The notes under the pieces: model-generated
What the model was told of the DNA's origin: nothing
Database searches by the model: none
What the model saw: the letters and a program-made list of their open reading frames with translations, nothing else
Program-made: the position numbers and the translations under genes
From: Olivibacter jilunii
GTDB lineage: Bacteria > Bacteroidota > Bacteroidia > Sphingobacteriales > Sphingobacteriaceae
Reading direction: 5' to 3'
Assembly: GCF_900607235.1 (NCBI RefSeq)
Contig: NZ_LR027858.1
Span: 114,644-178,643 of the forward strand
DNA: 64,000 nucleotides
In this document: piece by piece, positions 29,514 through 39,981 of the stretch
Layout: the number at the start of each line of letters is the position of its first letter
How positions within the stretch are numbered: position 1 is the first letter of the stretch

Positions 29514-29985
29514 CGAGTCGGGCCTCTTAGCGATATCAACACGCCTACAACGCTTAAGTGATCAGCTGCGAAAAGACGGACTAAAAATTTACGAATCCTA
29601 TGGTATCCAATTCGAACCGAAATGGTTTCCGGTGATTTACACACTCCATAAAAAGCCCATATTGAGCGTAGTGGAAATAGCCAACGAAATTGGGTATACT
29701 CATCCCTCTACTATCAGCCTTCTCAAAGAATTAGAGAAAAAAAACCTGATAAAATCAAAGAAAGATAAAGATGATGAAAGGAAGAGGCTTTTATACCTAA
29801 CCAGAGAAGGAGAAACGTTAGTCGAAAAGATGCAGCCCATTTGGGATGTAATGGTTAAAGCCCTAGAACAACTTACTAATACGTCTAACAACCTAATGAA
29901 AGCTATTGACGAAGTTGAGTACCAACTAAAACTACAAGGTTTCTATCAAAGAGCCGAATTAATCAAAGAAAACAAGAGCAAATAA
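29497..29985 (+). CDS. MarR family transcriptional regulator
   Basis: 162 residues with a winged helix: VVEIANEIGYTHPSTISLL and the wing KKDKDDERKRLLYLTREGE, in a helical dimerisation frame. MarR proteins repress their own operon and release DNA on binding small phenolic or oxidised ligands. The 17-bp overlap with the upstream GNAT gene and 3-bp gap to the downstream GNAT gene show one transcript; a palindrome in its promoter is the probable operator. Ligand unknown. Confidence 0.93.
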   Translation: MTNVIDESGLLAISTRLQRLSDQLRKDGLKIYESYGIQFEPKWFPVIYTLHKKPILSVVEIANEIGYTHPSTISLLKELEKKNLIKSKKDKDDERKRLLYLTREGETLVEKMQPIWDVMVKALEQLTNTSNNLMKAIDEVEYQLKLQGFYQRAELIKENKSK

Positions 29986-29988
29986 TTT

Positions 29989-30486
29989 ATGAGTATTGTA
30001 ATTAGAACAATCCGTCAGAACGATAATCAGATTTTAGCGCAGATTCTGAGAACTTCCTTAGAAGAACACCATATCCCAAAAGAAGGAACCGTATATACAG
30101 ATCCGACAACCGACAATCTGTATACACTTTTCCAGCAACCAAGAAGTATTTATTATGTAGTAGAAGAGGATGGGGAGGTTTTAGGTGGTTGTGGTATTTA
30201 TCCGACAGCCAATTTACCAACAGGCTACGCAGAGCTTGTCAAACTGTATCTGTCTAATAAAAGTAGAGGTAAAGGTTTGGGTAAAACACTCATTAATCGG
30301 TGCTTGGAGAAAGCTGTCGACTTAGGTTATACCCATCTCTACTTGGAGTCTTTCCCTCAATTTGAAACAGCAATAAGCATGTACAAAAAAATGGGTTTCT
30401 CTTCATTGCCTCACGCACTTGGCAATTCCGGGCATTATGCCTGTAATGTATGGATGGTAAAAGAGCTGGTGCTTGCCGCCAACTAA
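29989..30486 (+). CDS. GNAT family N-acetyltransferase (second of the operon)
   Basis: 165 residues with the GNAT core: GEVLGGCGIYPTANLPTGYA, the acetyl-CoA loop LYLSNKSRGKGLGKTLINR, and LYLESFPQFETAISMYKKMG. It begins 3 bp after the MarR gene, so it shares the promoter at 28960. It differs clearly from the first GNAT of the operon, so the pair is not a recent duplication. Substrate unknown. Confidence 0.92.
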   Translation: MSIVIRTIRQNDNQILAQILRTSLEEHHIPKEGTVYTDPTTDNLYTLFQQPRSIYYVVEEDGEVLGGCGIYPTANLPTGYAELVKLYLSNKSRGKGLGKTLINRCLEKAVDLGYTHLYLESFPQFETAISMYKKMGFSSLPHALGNSGHYACNVWMVKELVLAAN

Positions 30487-30533
30487 CAAATTCCGGTGTT
30501 TTTTGTATCTTTACTGTAGATAAAGCTACTATT

Positions 30534-31436
30534 ATGAGCCGCATAGAAACATTAAACAACGTTTTGGACGGTTTAATGACCCGTTATAAACAACGTGTTC
30601 CGGATGTCGGTGCCATTATCCAAGCGATGCTGCAAGATGGCATTATTCAACATCCAGATGAGATCGAAAATGACCATATCGCTTTTAGGACCATGGGAGT
30701 ATCCCAATTAGGTATAAAATCTTTTGAGAAAATCTTTCTGCATTATGGTTATGAAAAGCGCGATTATTATAATTTCCCCGGAAAGAAGTTAGATGCTTAT
30801 TGGTATGCACCTCCTGCCGACCGATATCCCCGAATTTTTGTGAGTGAGCTTCGCGTGAGCGATCTTTCTCAAAAAGCCCAAGATATTATCAAAAGCTATA
30901 CCGATGAAGTAACATCCGATCCGGTGGACAAACTGGATCTTGATAATGCGATGGAAGTCGACCGTTTTCTTCACAGCCCCTTATGGAGAATACCATCGCT
31001 GGAAGATTACAATATTTTGGCCGAAGAAAGTGAATATGCTTCATGGGTTATTTACAACCGCTATTATTTAAATCACTTTACAATCAGTATTCACAATCTG
31101 AAAGAAGGATTTAATGATATCGCGCTTTTCAATAACTTTCTCGAAAAACATGGTTTCAAGTTAAATACCTCCGGTGGTAAAATTAAGGTAAGTCCTGATG
31201 GAGGCTTACTTCAAAGTGCTACCGTGGCCGAAATGATTGAGGCCACTTTTGCCGATGGAGAAAAACAACATATATCGGGTTCTTATGTCGAATTTGCGGA
31301 AAGAAAGGTATTGCCTGCTTACGTTCACCTAGCAAAAGAACAAATAAAAAGGCAGCATCGTCGAGACGGTTTTGAAGCCAATAACGCAGATAAAATATTT
31401 GAAAGCACCTATAGTTCCCAAACAAAAGGCGATTAA
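30534..31436 (+). CDS. DUF1338 family protein (2-oxoadipate dioxygenase/decarboxylase-like)
   Basis: 300 residues from the ATG at 30534; the longer frame starting at 30450 overlaps the GNAT gene. Family marks are NDHIAFRTMGVSQLGIKSFE, RIFVSELRVSDLS and VIYNRYYLNHFTISIHNLK, with His and Glu residues suitable as Fe(II) ligands. DUF1338 includes HglS, which converts 2-oxoadipate to D-2-hydroxyglutarate in lysine breakdown. This protein is shorter than HglS of Pseudomonas, so the exact substrate is uncertain. No lysine-degradation gene is nearby. Confidence 0.88.
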   Translation: MSRIETLNNVLDGLMTRYKQRVPDVGAIIQAMLQDGIIQHPDEIENDHIAFRTMGVSQLGIKSFEKIFLHYGYEKRDYYNFPGKKLDAYWYAPPADRYPRIFVSELRVSDLSQKAQDIIKSYTDEVTSDPVDKLDLDNAMEVDRFLHSPLWRIPSLEDYNILAEESEYASWVIYNRYYLNHFTISIHNLKEGFNDIALFNNFLEKHGFKLNTSGGKIKVSPDGGLLQSATVAEMIEATFADGEKQHISGSYVEFAERKVLPAYVHLAKEQIKRQHRRDGFEANNADKIFESTYSSQTKGD

Positions 31437-31449
31437 GATCAGCTTTTGA

Positions 31450-31492
31450 AAATCGGCTTTCAGCGATAATGAATAAAGCAGAAAGCCGATTT
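31450..31492. terminator. Bidirectional terminator between DUF1338 gene and leuS
   Basis: AAATCGGCTTTC (31450-31461) and GAAAGCCGATTT (31481-31492) form a perfect 12-bp stem with a 19-nt loop. The ends are A/T-rich on both sides, so it can stop both convergent transcripts. Confidence 0.75.
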
Positions 31493-31510
31493 CCGACAAC
31501 CAAAAGCGAC

Positions 31511-34294
31511 TTAAACAACGATATTTACGATCTTCCCCTTGACAACGATCACCTTCTTAGGTGTTTTACCATCAAGGTAACGCTGCACATCTTCGTTCGC
31601 TAATACAGCTTGTTCGATCTCGATCCCCTCAAGGCTCAGCGATAGATTGAGTTTTAGTCGCATTTTACCGTTAAACGATATAGGGTATTCAAACTCATCC
31701 TCTATTAAATAATCCGGGTTGAAAACAGGGTAAGAAGTGTAAGACAAGGAGCCCGGTTCATTTCCAAGAAGCACCCATAGTTCTTCGCAGATATGGGGTG
31801 CGTAGGGTGATAACACAATTACCAAATCCTGCAGAATAGCTCGCTTATTACACCTCAAATCAGTCAACTCATTTACGCAAATCATGAAACTCGAAACCGA
31901 AGTATTAAAAGAGAATCGTTCGATATCATCTTCCACCTTACGGATAATCTTATGTAAGGACTTAAGCTCTGCCTTTGTCGGTATTTCATCCGATACGGAA
32001 AAATTTGAAGATGCGTCATGGAACAAGCGCCAAAATTTACGAAGAAATTTGTGAACGCCTTCAATACCGTTTGTGTTCCAAGGTTTACTTTGCTCTAAAG
32101 GGCCCAAAAACATCTCATACATGCGTAAGGTATCAGCGCCATATTGCTCTATTATATCATCCGGATTAACGACGTTAAACTTGGACTTGGACATCTTTTC
32201 TACCTCATGTCCACAGACATATTTGCCGTCCTCTAAAATAAACTTAGCTTCTGCATATTCGGGTCTGGATAGCCTGAACTTTTCTAGATGTAGAATATCG
32301 TTGTTCACGATATTAACGTCAACGTGAAGTGCAGTCGTTTTGTATTGATCTTTCAGGCCTAAAGAAACGAAAGTATTAGTGCCCGCTCCATGCTCATCCA
32401 ATACACGGTACACAAAATTGGAGCGTCCTTGTATCATCCCCTGATTGATCAGTTTTTGGAAGGGTTCTTCTTCCTTTACCTTTCCAATGTCTTTCAAAAA
32501 CTTATTCCAGAAGCGGCTGTATAGCAAATGTCCGGTAGCATGCTCTGAACCGCCAATATATAGATCAACGGCCTGCCAATAATCAATAGCCTCTTTTGAG
32601 GCAAACGCTTCCGAATTGTGCGAATCCATATAACGATACCAGTACCAGCTAGATCCTGCCCATCCGGGCATTGTACTAAGTTCGTACTCATATCCCCCCT
32701 GATATTTCCAATTCGTTGCACGTCCCAAAGGCGGTTCGCCGCTTTCTGTAGGCAGATATTTATCCACTTCCGGCAATAACAACGGGAGCTCGTTTTCTTT
32801 GATTAGTTTAGGCAATCCATCTTTAAAATAAACAGGCACCGGTTCACCCCAGTAACGTTGTCTACCAAAAATCGCATCGCGCATCCTATAATTGACTTTG
32901 GCTTTTCCGATACCACGTTCTTCGAGTACAGATACTAGCTTCGAAACCGCTTCTTGATAAGATAAACCATTAATTAATTCGGAGTTAATATAAACACCCT
33001 CCTTCCGACTATCGGCCTCCTCATCTATTTCTTGTATATCAAGAATTTTGATAATAGGTAAATGAAATTGCTTTGCGAACAGGTAATCACGTTGATCCCC
33101 CGAAGGCACAGCCATGACGGCACCGGTACCATAACCAGCTAACACATAATCGGCAATCCAAATCGGCACCTGCTTGCCTGTCAAAGGATGCATCGCATAA
33201 CTACCTGTGAATGCACCGGTAACGGTTTTGGTATCGGCCATTCTGTCACGCTCGGATTTCTTTTTGGTCTGTTCTATATAATTTTCGACCTGTGCCCGCT
33301 GTACGTTCGTTGTAATGATCGGAACTAAATCATGCTCGGGCGCTAATACCAGAAAACTTACGCCATATATCGTATCAACTCGTGTGGTAAACACTTCAAT
33401 GGAATCGCTCCCATCCGCTAAGGCAAATTTTACACTTGCTCCTATACTTTTTCCTATCCAATTGCGCTGCATCTCTACTAACGGCTCGGGCCAATCAACG
33501 GTGTCCAGCCCCTGCAGTAATCGTTCTGCATAAGCAGTAATTCGCATACTCCACTGCATCATCTTCTTCTGAATCACCGGATAACCACCACGCTCTGATA
33601 CCCCATCTTTCACTTCATCGTTTGCCAAGACAGTACCTAAGGCCGGGCACCAATTGACGGTGCTCTCGCGCAAATAAGCTAGACGATATTTTAACAACTC
33701 GGTCTCCTTTTGCTCTTCAGAAAAATGGTGCCATTCCTCGGCTGTAAATTCGAGGACATCTTCATCACATACTGCTTCTATCCCCTTGCTCCCTTTGGTT
33801 TCAAAAATCCAGATCAATTGGTCAACAGATTCAGCCTTATCGCTATCCGTGTTATAGAATGAGTTGAAGAGCTGCATAAAAATCCATTGTGTCCATTTAT
33901 AATAAGATGGATCGCTGGTTCGTATCTCCCTGCTCCAATCAAATGAAAAACCAATGTTATCTAACTGCTCCCTATAACGCTTTATGTTGGTTTCAGTGGT
34001 TATTGCGGGATGCTGACCGGTTTGAATAGCGTATTGTTCAGCCGGCAACCCAAATGAATCATATCCCATGGGATGTAACACGTTATATCCACGTAATCTC
34101 TTATATCGCGAAAAAACATCGGAGGCTATGTATCCGAGTGGATGACCAACATGAAGCCCGGCTCCTGAAGGATAAGGAAACATGTCTAACACATAATATT
34201 TTGGCTTATCTGACGTATTATTAACTTTAAATGTTTGATTGGAAGCCCAAAACTGCTGCCACTTTTTCTCTATAGTCTTAAATTGATAGTCCAT
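31511..34294 (-). CDS. leuS: Leucyl-tRNA synthetase
   Basis: 927 residues, normal length. It charges tRNA-Leu with leucine in the cytoplasm. The class I signatures are [16 protein letters not shown] (HIGH variant HVGH near residue 50) and [17 protein letters not shown] (KMSKS). The CP1 editing domain sits between ([29 protein letters not shown]), and [13 protein letters not shown] is typical. An insertion rich in Asp/Glu lies early (~150-200), as in other Bacteroidota LeuRS. It is monocistronic and divergent from ftsX. Confidence 0.97.
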   Translation of the reverse strand: MDYQFKTIEKKWQQFWASNQTFKVNNTSDKPKYYVLDMFPYPSGAGLHVGHPLGYIASDVFSRYKRLRGYNVLHPMGYDSFGLPAEQYAIQTGQHPAITTETNIKRYREQLDNIGFSFDWSREIRTSDPSYYKWTQWIFMQLFNSFYNTDSDKAESVDQLIWIFETKGSKGIEAVCDEDVLEFTAEEWHHFSEEQKETELLKYRLAYLRESTVNWCPALGTVLANDEVKDGVSERGGYPVIQKKMMQWSMRITAYAERLLQGLDTVDWPEPLVEMQRNWIGKSIGASVKFALADGSDSIEVFTTRVDTIYGVSFLVLAPEHDLVPIITTNVQRAQVENYIEQTKKKSERDRMADTKTVTGAFTGSYAMHPLTGKQVPIWIADYVLAGYGTGAVMAVPSGDQRDYLFAKQFHLPIIKILDIQEIDEEADSRKEGVYINSELINGLSYQEAVSKLVSVLEERGIGKAKVNYRMRDAIFGRQRYWGEPVPVYFKDGLPKLIKENELPLLLPEVDKYLPTESGEPPLGRATNWKYQGGYEYELSTMPGWAGSSWYWYRYMDSHNSEAFASKEAIDYWQAVDLYIGGSEHATGHLLYSRFWNKFLKDIGKVKEEEPFQKLINQGMIQGRSNFVYRVLDEHGAGTNTFVSLGLKDQYKTTALHVDVNIVNNDILHLEKFRLSRPEYAEAKFILEDGKYVCGHEVEKMSKSKFNVVNPDDIIEQYGADTLRMYEMFLGPLEQSKPWNTNGIEGVHKFLRKFWRLFHDASSNFSVSDEIPTKAELKSLHKIIRKVEDDIERFSFNTSVSSFMICVNELTDLRCNKRAILQDLVIVLSPYAPHICEELWVLLGNEPGSLSYTSYPVFNPDYLIEDEFEYPISFNGKMRLKLNLSLSLEGIEIEQAVLANEDVQRYLDGKTPKKVIVVKGKIVNIVV

Positions 34295-34396
34295 TATAAC
34301 ACATTACAGTATGACTTGCGAAAGTACGAAAAATCTCACATCTCATGTCCTATATCTCATATCTAATTATTAATTTCGCATTTCAAATAGTAGCAT

Positions 34397-35275
34397 ATGG
34401 AAGAATTTGAAGTAAGTGCGTCATCCAGAAAAACAAAATCCGTCTACATATCCACGGTTATTAGTATTGCTCTGGTATTACTCATGACCGGACTATTAGG
34501 GTTGATCCTCGTTCATGCTAAAAATCTTTCCAATTATGTTAAGGAAAATATCGTACTTAACATCATTGTTAATGACGGGGTAACAGAAGCCGATATTCTT
34601 AGTCTACAAAAAGAGCTGGATGGAAATCCTGCGGTGCTTCGCACACAATATGTTAGCAAAGAATTAGCAGCTAGAAATCTTCAAAATGACTTGGGCGAAG
34701 ATTTTGTTAAGTTTCTGGGTTATAACCCACTGTTATCGTCCATTGACGTCTATCTCAAAGCGGATTATGCAAATAAAGCAGGTGTAGAGACCTTTACAAA
34801 GCAGGTATCTAGCAACAGCATGGTCAAAGAGGTTGTTTATCAAGACTCGCTGATCGATATGGTCAACAAAAACATTCGTGTCATTGGTCTTATCATACTT
34901 GCCTTCGCAGCTATCTTATTGATTATTGCCGTCGCATTAATCAATAACACCATAAGGCTGGCAATCTATTCACAACGCTTTTTGATAAAAAGTATGCAAA
35001 TGGTGGGAGCAACAAAGGGCTTCATTCGCCGTCCATTTTTAGGCTATGGTATTCTTCATGGCCTTTTGGGTGCTCTGATTGCAATCATTCTACTATTGCT
35101 GACATTGTATTTTGCGCAAGAGCAAATTCCTGAAATTGTTATTTTACGTAACTATTTTGAATTTGCCCTCATTTTCATAGGTGTAATCTGTTTAGGCATT
35201 CTGATCTCGGGGGCCAGCACTTATTTTGCAGTAAGCAAGTATTTACGTCTCCGAATAAATGATCTCTATCGGTAA
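34397..35275 (+). CDS. ftsX: Cell division protein FtsX
   Basis: 292 residues with the FtsX layout: a short cytoplasmic N-tail, one membrane helix at ~18-41, an extracytoplasmic domain (~42-160), and three further helices towards the C-terminus. SMQMVGATKGFIRRPFLGYG is the conserved FtsX cytoplasmic loop. With the ATPase FtsE (encoded elsewhere, as usual in Bacteroidota) it links the divisome to peptidoglycan hydrolases. First of a run of four close genes with DUF3098, uppP and truB, a conserved order in this phylum. Confidence 0.95.
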   Translation: MEEFEVSASSRKTKSVYISTVISIALVLLMTGLLGLILVHAKNLSNYVKENIVLNIIVNDGVTEADILSLQKELDGNPAVLRTQYVSKELAARNLQNDLGEDFVKFLGYNPLLSSIDVYLKADYANKAGVETFTKQVSSNSMVKEVVYQDSLIDMVNKNIRVIGLIILAFAAILLIIAVALINNTIRLAIYSQRFLIKSMQMVGATKGFIRRPFLGYGILHGLLGALIAIILLLLTLYFAQEQIPEIVILRNYFEFALIFIGVICLGILISGASTYFAVSKYLRLRINDLYR

Positions 35276-35304
35276 TATACATTCACTTAATTAAATTTAG
35301 CATT

Positions 35305-35538
35305 ATGCCGCAAGAAAAAAAGAAAGTAGCTCAAGGCGAACAAAAGTCAAACTTTGTTTTCGGTAAATTGAACTACCAATTAATGTTATTAAGTATTGCC
35401 ATTGTTATCATTGGCTTTATTTTGATGGCCGGTAAAACAGATATTTACAGTTTCACTAAAATAACTTTAGCGCCGATTGTGGTTGTCGCAGGCTTTGCTC
35501 TTGGCATTGTAGCAATATTAAAGAACCCTACTAAATAA
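35305..35538 (+). CDS. DUF3098 small membrane protein
   Basis: 77 residues: a charged N-terminus, FGKLNYQLMLLSIAIVIIGF with a first helix, then GFALGIVAILKNP with the second. DUF3098 proteins occur almost only in Bacteroidota between ftsX and uppP, as here (29 bp and 9 bp gaps). The biochemical role is unknown; the place suggests a link with division or lipid carrier recycling. Confidence 0.92.
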   Translation: MPQEKKKVAQGEQKSNFVFGKLNYQLMLLSIAIVIIGFILMAGKTDIYSFTKITLAPIVVVAGFALGIVAILKNPTK

Positions 35539-35547
35539 CACCAATAG

Positions 35548-36342
35548 ATGACTTTAATAGAAGCGATTATTTTAGCCATCGTAGAAGGGCTAACCGAATT
35601 CTTACCTGTTTCATCCACCGGCCACCTAATCATCGCAACCGCCTTAATGGGCATCGAACCATCTGCCTTCGTTAAACTGTTTACAGTAGCTATTCAACTA
35701 GGCACCATCCTCTCGGTTGTGATTCTTTATTTTAAGCGATTTTTTCGTTCGTGGTCTTTTTATTTAAAACTATTTGTTGCTTTTATTCCGGCAGCCATTT
35801 TTGGCTTATTATTTAGCGACGAAATAGACAATATGCTAGAGAGCCCAATGACGGTGGCAATCACCTTAGTTTTAGGCGGCATTGTGCTCCTATTCGTCGA
35901 TAAATGGTTTAATGCACCTCGCATTGATAACTCAGACAACATTTCTTACGCTACCGCCCTGAAAATTGGCTTTTTTCAGTGTCTAGCAATGATACCAGGC
36001 ACTTCTCGCTCGGGAGCAACCATTGTTGGCGGTATGGCGCAGAAACTTTCAAGGAAAGCCGCAGCTGAATTTTCTTTCTTTTTAGCCGTGCCGACTATGT
36101 TTGGCGCGACGGCAAAAAAACTGCTCGACTTCTACAAAGATGGCAACCAGTTTACCGCAGACCAATATAATATCCTTTTTATAGGTAACTTGGTGGGTTT
36201 CATCGTAGCCATCATAGCCATTAAAAGCTTCATTGGTTACGTTACGAAATACGGATTCAAAGCTTTTGGATGGTATAGAATTATAGTAGGTGGGATTATT
36301 ATCGTGATGCTTTTAAGCGGTCACAGCTTATCGGTGCTTTAA
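35548..36342 (+). CDS. uppP: Undecaprenyl-diphosphatase
   Basis: 264 residues, about eight membrane helices. The BacA/UppP active-site motifs are intact: [17 protein letters not shown] near the N-terminus and [15 protein letters not shown] in the middle. It dephosphorylates undecaprenyl diphosphate to recycle the carrier for peptidoglycan and confers some bacitracin tolerance. The stop codon overlaps the truB ATG by one base (TAATG), which indicates translational coupling. Confidence 0.97.
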   Translation: MTLIEAIILAIVEGLTEFLPVSSTGHLIIATALMGIEPSAFVKLFTVAIQLGTILSVVILYFKRFFRSWSFYLKLFVAFIPAAIFGLLFSDEIDNMLESPMTVAITLVLGGIVLLFVDKWFNAPRIDNSDNISYATALKIGFFQCLAMIPGTSRSGATIVGGMAQKLSRKAAAEFSFFLAVPTMFGATAKKLLDFYKDGNQFTADQYNILFIGNLVGFIVAIIAIKSFIGYVTKYGFKAFGWYRIIVGGIIIVMLLSGHSLSVL

Positions 36343-37091
36343 TGGAAGACGAAAAAGAAAAGCCGATTTTCCCTCGTTTCGATTTCACCGCCGGTGAGGT
36401 TTTACTGATCGATAAGCCTTACAAATGGACCAGTTTTGACGTAGTGGGAAAGATCCGTAATGCTTTAAAGCCTTTGAAATTGAAAGTAGGCCATGCAGGC
36501 ACACTCGATCCGCTGGCTACAGGTTTACTTATTGTTTGTACCGGCAAACGCACTAAAACTATTGATGAGCTTCAAGCGCAGGAAAAAGAATACATAGGAA
36601 CCTTCACACTCGGGGCAACAACACCGTCTTATGACTTAGAAACAATTCCGGATAGCTTTTTTGATATCACAAATCTTACGGAACAAGATCTACTTCGCGC
36701 CTCACTAACATTCGTCGGTGCTATTGAACAATATCCGCCGGTACATTCGGCTGTAAAAATGCAAGGCGAAAGATTATACGAAAAAGCCAGACGAGGCGAG
36801 TCCGTTGAACTAAAACCTCGTCGTGTAACGATCTATGAGTTCGAATTAACCCGCATTGCTCTTCCGGAAGTTAACTTCAGAGTCGTTTGCAGCAAAGGAA
36901 CTTACATTCGATCGTTGGCACATGACTTTGGAAAAGCAGTGGGCGCCGGTGCCTATCTGAGTGAATTGAGAAGAACTCGCAGCGGTAATTTTCATGTCAG
37001 AGATGCCTGGAATGTTTTGGAGCTGTCCGATCATATTCGGTCTTTGAAAGAACAAGGTCTATTAATAAATGACGAAGGAGAACATTCATAA
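36342..37091 (+). CDS. truB: tRNA pseudouridine(55) synthase
   Basis: 249 residues. The catalytic motif VGHAGTLDPLATGLLIVC has the nucleophile D56. KPYKWTSFDVVGKIRNAL, YPPVHSAVKMQGERLYEKAR and GTYIRSLAHDFG are further TruB marks. It makes pseudouridine 55 in the T-loop of tRNAs. It lacks the PUA domain found in longer TruB, which is usual in this phylum. Coupled to uppP by a 1-bp overlap. Confidence 0.96.
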   Translation: MEDEKEKPIFPRFDFTAGEVLLIDKPYKWTSFDVVGKIRNALKPLKLKVGHAGTLDPLATGLLIVCTGKRTKTIDELQAQEKEYIGTFTLGATTPSYDLETIPDSFFDITNLTEQDLLRASLTFVGAIEQYPPVHSAVKMQGERLYEKARRGESVELKPRRVTIYEFELTRIALPEVNFRVVCSKGTYIRSLAHDFGKAVGAGAYLSELRRTRSGNFHVRDAWNVLELSDHIRSLKEQGLLINDEGEHS

Positions 37092-37333
37092 AAAACCTTA
37101 ACCTCAATACATTATCACTTTTAGAATAAATACGTATCTTGGAAGAAAGGTACATAAAATTATCTCATAAGATTTTCTATAGGCAGAAACAGTGGAGAGC
37201 ACAAAGCGTGATATATTGCAAATAAGGGTTTAGGAATGGCTTTGGAACAAAGATTAGTATGATTATTTGCTGCTAAAGTAGAATGCTTATGAGGTAAACA
37301 GCAGATTCATGATAAAAAAACAATTTATTGCGG

Positions 37334-38305
37334 ATGAAAATATATAGAAACATTGAAGATTTTATACCATTGGACAATGCAGTGGTGACGATTGGAACCT
37401 TTGATGGCGTTCATATAGGACATCAGAAAATTATAAGCAGTTTAAGAGAATATGCGCAAAAGATAAACGGAGAAACGGTACTTCTTACCTTTTTTCCTCA
37501 TCCAAGGATGATCTTGCATCCGGATGATGATAGCTTGCGTCTTATAAACACCATTGAGGAAAAAGCCGATCGACTAGCCGAAAGTGGAATCGATCACCTG
37601 ATTATCACGCCGTTTACACGGGATTTTTCCAATCAATCGGCAGAAGAATATATTCGCGAAATTCTGGTCAGTAAAATCGGCACTAAACGGATCATTATCG
37701 GTTATGATCATCATTTTGGGAAGGACCGCAAAGGATCACTGGTCGATTTGCTAAAATATGCAGAACAGTACCATTATTCGGTACAAGAGATACCGGAGCA
37801 AGACATCAATGATGTGGCTGTCTCATCGACGAAAATACGCGAAGCACTCATTATTGGCGAAATTGCCACTGCCAACAAGTACTTAGGTTATCCTTTCCAC
37901 ATTACAGGAAAAGTGGTTAAAGGACAGCAGCTAGGCAGAACCATTGGATACCCCACCGCTAATATCGAAGTTCCGGAAAGCTACAAATTAATTCCTGCTT
38001 ATGGTATTTACGCAGTACAGGCAACCCTTATTGAACATGCGGAGATGACTACGGGAGAATATATACCGGCAAAAAAAGGCCCTACGTTAAAAGGTATGGG
38101 ATATATCGGAACACGACCCACTGTAAGAGGTGTCAACCGAAGTATAGAGATCAATTTTTTTGATCTTAACGAAGATTTATATGGCAAAACGCTTCAAATA
38201 CAATTTTTACACTTTGTGCGTCACGATCATAAATTTGATAGTATTGAGGCAATGACGGCGCAATTGGCAGAAGACGAGAAGAAAATAAAAGAGCTGCTTG
38301 CTTAA
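37334..38305 (+). CDS. ribF: Bifunctional riboflavin kinase / FAD synthetase
   Basis: 323 residues from the ATG at 37334 (an in-frame TTG 6 bp earlier is unlikely). The N-terminal FAD synthetase domain shows VVTIGTFDGVHIGHQKII and IIGYDHHFGKDRKGS, then VSSTKIREALIIGEI. The C-terminal riboflavin kinase domain shows GRTIGYPTANIEV and GIYAV. It converts riboflavin to FMN and FAD. It follows truB after a 242-bp gap in which I see no gene or known riboswitch, so it probably has its own promoter. Confidence 0.96.
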   Translation: MKIYRNIEDFIPLDNAVVTIGTFDGVHIGHQKIISSLREYAQKINGETVLLTFFPHPRMILHPDDDSLRLINTIEEKADRLAESGIDHLIITPFTRDFSNQSAEEYIREILVSKIGTKRIIIGYDHHFGKDRKGSLVDLLKYAEQYHYSVQEIPEQDINDVAVSSTKIREALIIGEIATANKYLGYPFHITGKVVKGQQLGRTIGYPTANIEVPESYKLIPAYGIYAVQATLIEHAEMTTGEYIPAKKGPTLKGMGYIGTRPTVRGVNRSIEINFFDLNEDLYGKTLQIQFLHFVRHDHKFDSIEAMTAQLAEDEKKIKELLA

Positions 38306-38328
38306 TTTCTCCAATATTAAATTTCCGG

Positions 38329-39396
38329 ATGAAACTTCATATCGATAAGAACGAACAAGAAGCTATTGAAAACGCCATTGCACATTGGGAAGAGAACAGC
38401 CTGATTGACAAAGAAACGGCGGACAGACTTAGGCACTCGTACGAGGTGAAGGGCTTCGACTGGAGACGTCTAGCACAATATTCATTTTGGATTGCACTCT
38501 CTTGTATTGTACTGGCCTTCCTGTCCTTATTTGTCGATCAGGAGATTCTTCAACTTTTGTCAACGCTATACGAAACACCCAATATCATTATTTGCGTGTT
38601 TTGCGCTTTGCTTTCATTTTTATTTTATTACCTGGGTTATTTCAACAAAAAACGACATCCAGAGAAATTATTTACCAATGAAAGCTTAATTGTGTTGGGT
38701 GTATTTTCTACGGCTACTTTCATTGGCTATCTGGGCAAGGTTATCGACAAAGGTGACGGGATGTATTCATTCTTATTTTTATTGTCTATAGTCATTTATA
38801 CCGTTCTTGCTATACAGCTTTCTTCAAAAACTATTTGGGCTTTTATGTTGATCGCACTAGGTATATGGTTTGCCACCGAAACTGCTTACCACAGCAATTG
38901 GGGATTTAAATTTTGGGGAATGAATTATCCATTGCGCTTTACCATATTTGGAATACTACTAACAGTTTTCACCTTGGTTCTGCATAATAAATGGGCAGCT
39001 ATTAGAGGCTTTAAACAATTAAGTTACATCATGGGAGTATTATATCTCCTTATTTCCTTATGGTTGCTATCAATTTTCGGAAACTATAGCGATTTAGACA
39101 AATGGGCAGCTACCAAGCAATATCATATATTTTATTGGGGAGTACTCTCAACGGTCGTTTGTTTAGCATTTGCTTGGTATGGTCTCAAAAAGAACGATAT
39201 TATCGCCCGTGAATTCGGCATCATCTTCCTTCTAATTAATCTTTATACGCGATTCTTCGAATATCTATGGGACAATATAAATCGAGCGATTTTCTTCTCT
39301 TTGCTCGCCTTATCCTTTTGGCTTATCGGACGAAAAGCCGAAAAAATTTGGAGTGGAAGCTTCCTAAAAAAGAAGGACGTCCCACCCAAATTATGA
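38329..39396 (+). CDS. DUF2157-like polytopic membrane protein
   Basis: 355 residues. The first ~50 are soluble and helical (AIAHWEENSLIDKETADRLR), then roughly ten hydrophobic helices follow. The N-terminal motif with polytopic body fits the DUF2157 group. Function unknown. It lies 23 bp after ribF, in the same direction, and overlaps the convergent YceI gene by 6 bp. Confidence 0.75.
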   Translation: MKLHIDKNEQEAIENAIAHWEENSLIDKETADRLRHSYEVKGFDWRRLAQYSFWIALSCIVLAFLSLFVDQEILQLLSTLYETPNIIICVFCALLSFLFYYLGYFNKKRHPEKLFTNESLIVLGVFSTATFIGYLGKVIDKGDGMYSFLFLLSIVIYTVLAIQLSSKTIWAFMLIALGIWFATETAYHSNWGFKFWGMNYPLRFTIFGILLTVFTLVLHNKWAAIRGFKQLSYIMGVLYLLISLWLLSIFGNYSDLDKWAATKQYHIFYWGVLSTVVCLAFAWYGLKKNDIIAREFGIIFLLINLYTRFFEYLWDNINRAIFFSLLALSFWLIGRKAEKIWSGSFLKKKDVPPKL

Positions 39397-39921
39397 TTGT
39401 TTAATAAATTGCAGATTCAATACGATTTTCACTTCATCTCCAACCACTACGGATCCAGCCTCCGTCAAATCATTCCATTTCAGCCCAAAAACCTGTCGGC
39501 TGATCTTAGCGGTTGCTTCAAAGCCCGCTTTTTGATTACCGTACGAATCTTTAGCAGTACCGCCAAACTCTACTTCAAACTGCACAGCCTGGGTATGTCC
39601 TTTGATCGTTAAATCGCCTCTTAACAAGTATTCGTGGCCTCCTTTTTTTTCAAACGAGCTTGACTGAAAGGTCAACTCAGGGTAATTCGCCGTATCAAAA
39701 AAATCGGCTGATCTGAGATGTTCATCACGATCCTTCATATTCGTATCAATGCTATCAGCATCAATTATAAATCTAATCGTTGCATCAGAAAAATCCTCGC
39801 TCGTTGCCTCAATTTGTCCATCAAACTTATTAAAGTTACCCGCAACCGTGGAAATAACCAGATGCTTTACCTTAAATTGCACTTCTGAATGCGCCGGATC
39901 AACTTTCCATATAGAAGTCAT
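39391..39921 (-). CDS. YceI family protein (second copy)
   Basis: 176 residues from the ATG at 39921; the longer frame from 39975 has 18 extra residues without family support and would not form a good signal peptide. Shares with the 7996 copy the opening IWKVDPAHSEVQFKVKHLVI, the RDEHLRSADFFDTANYPELT core and GGTAKDSYGNQKAGFEA. Expected to bind isoprenoid-type lipids; cytoplasmic by lack of signal. It is next to osmC in the same direction (60-bp gap). Confidence 0.91.
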   Translation of the reverse strand: MTSIWKVDPAHSEVQFKVKHLVISTVAGNFNKFDGQIEATSEDFSDATIRFIIDADSIDTNMKDRDEHLRSADFFDTANYPELTFQSSSFEKKGGHEYLLRGDLTIKGHTQAVQFEVEFGGTAKDSYGNQKAGFEATAKISRQVFGLKWNDLTEAGSVVVGDEVKIVLNLQFIKQS

Positions 39922-39981
39922 AATATGTGTTTTTATCACAGAAAACAATAAACACCGTAAAATGTTTAGGTTCAACTAACA

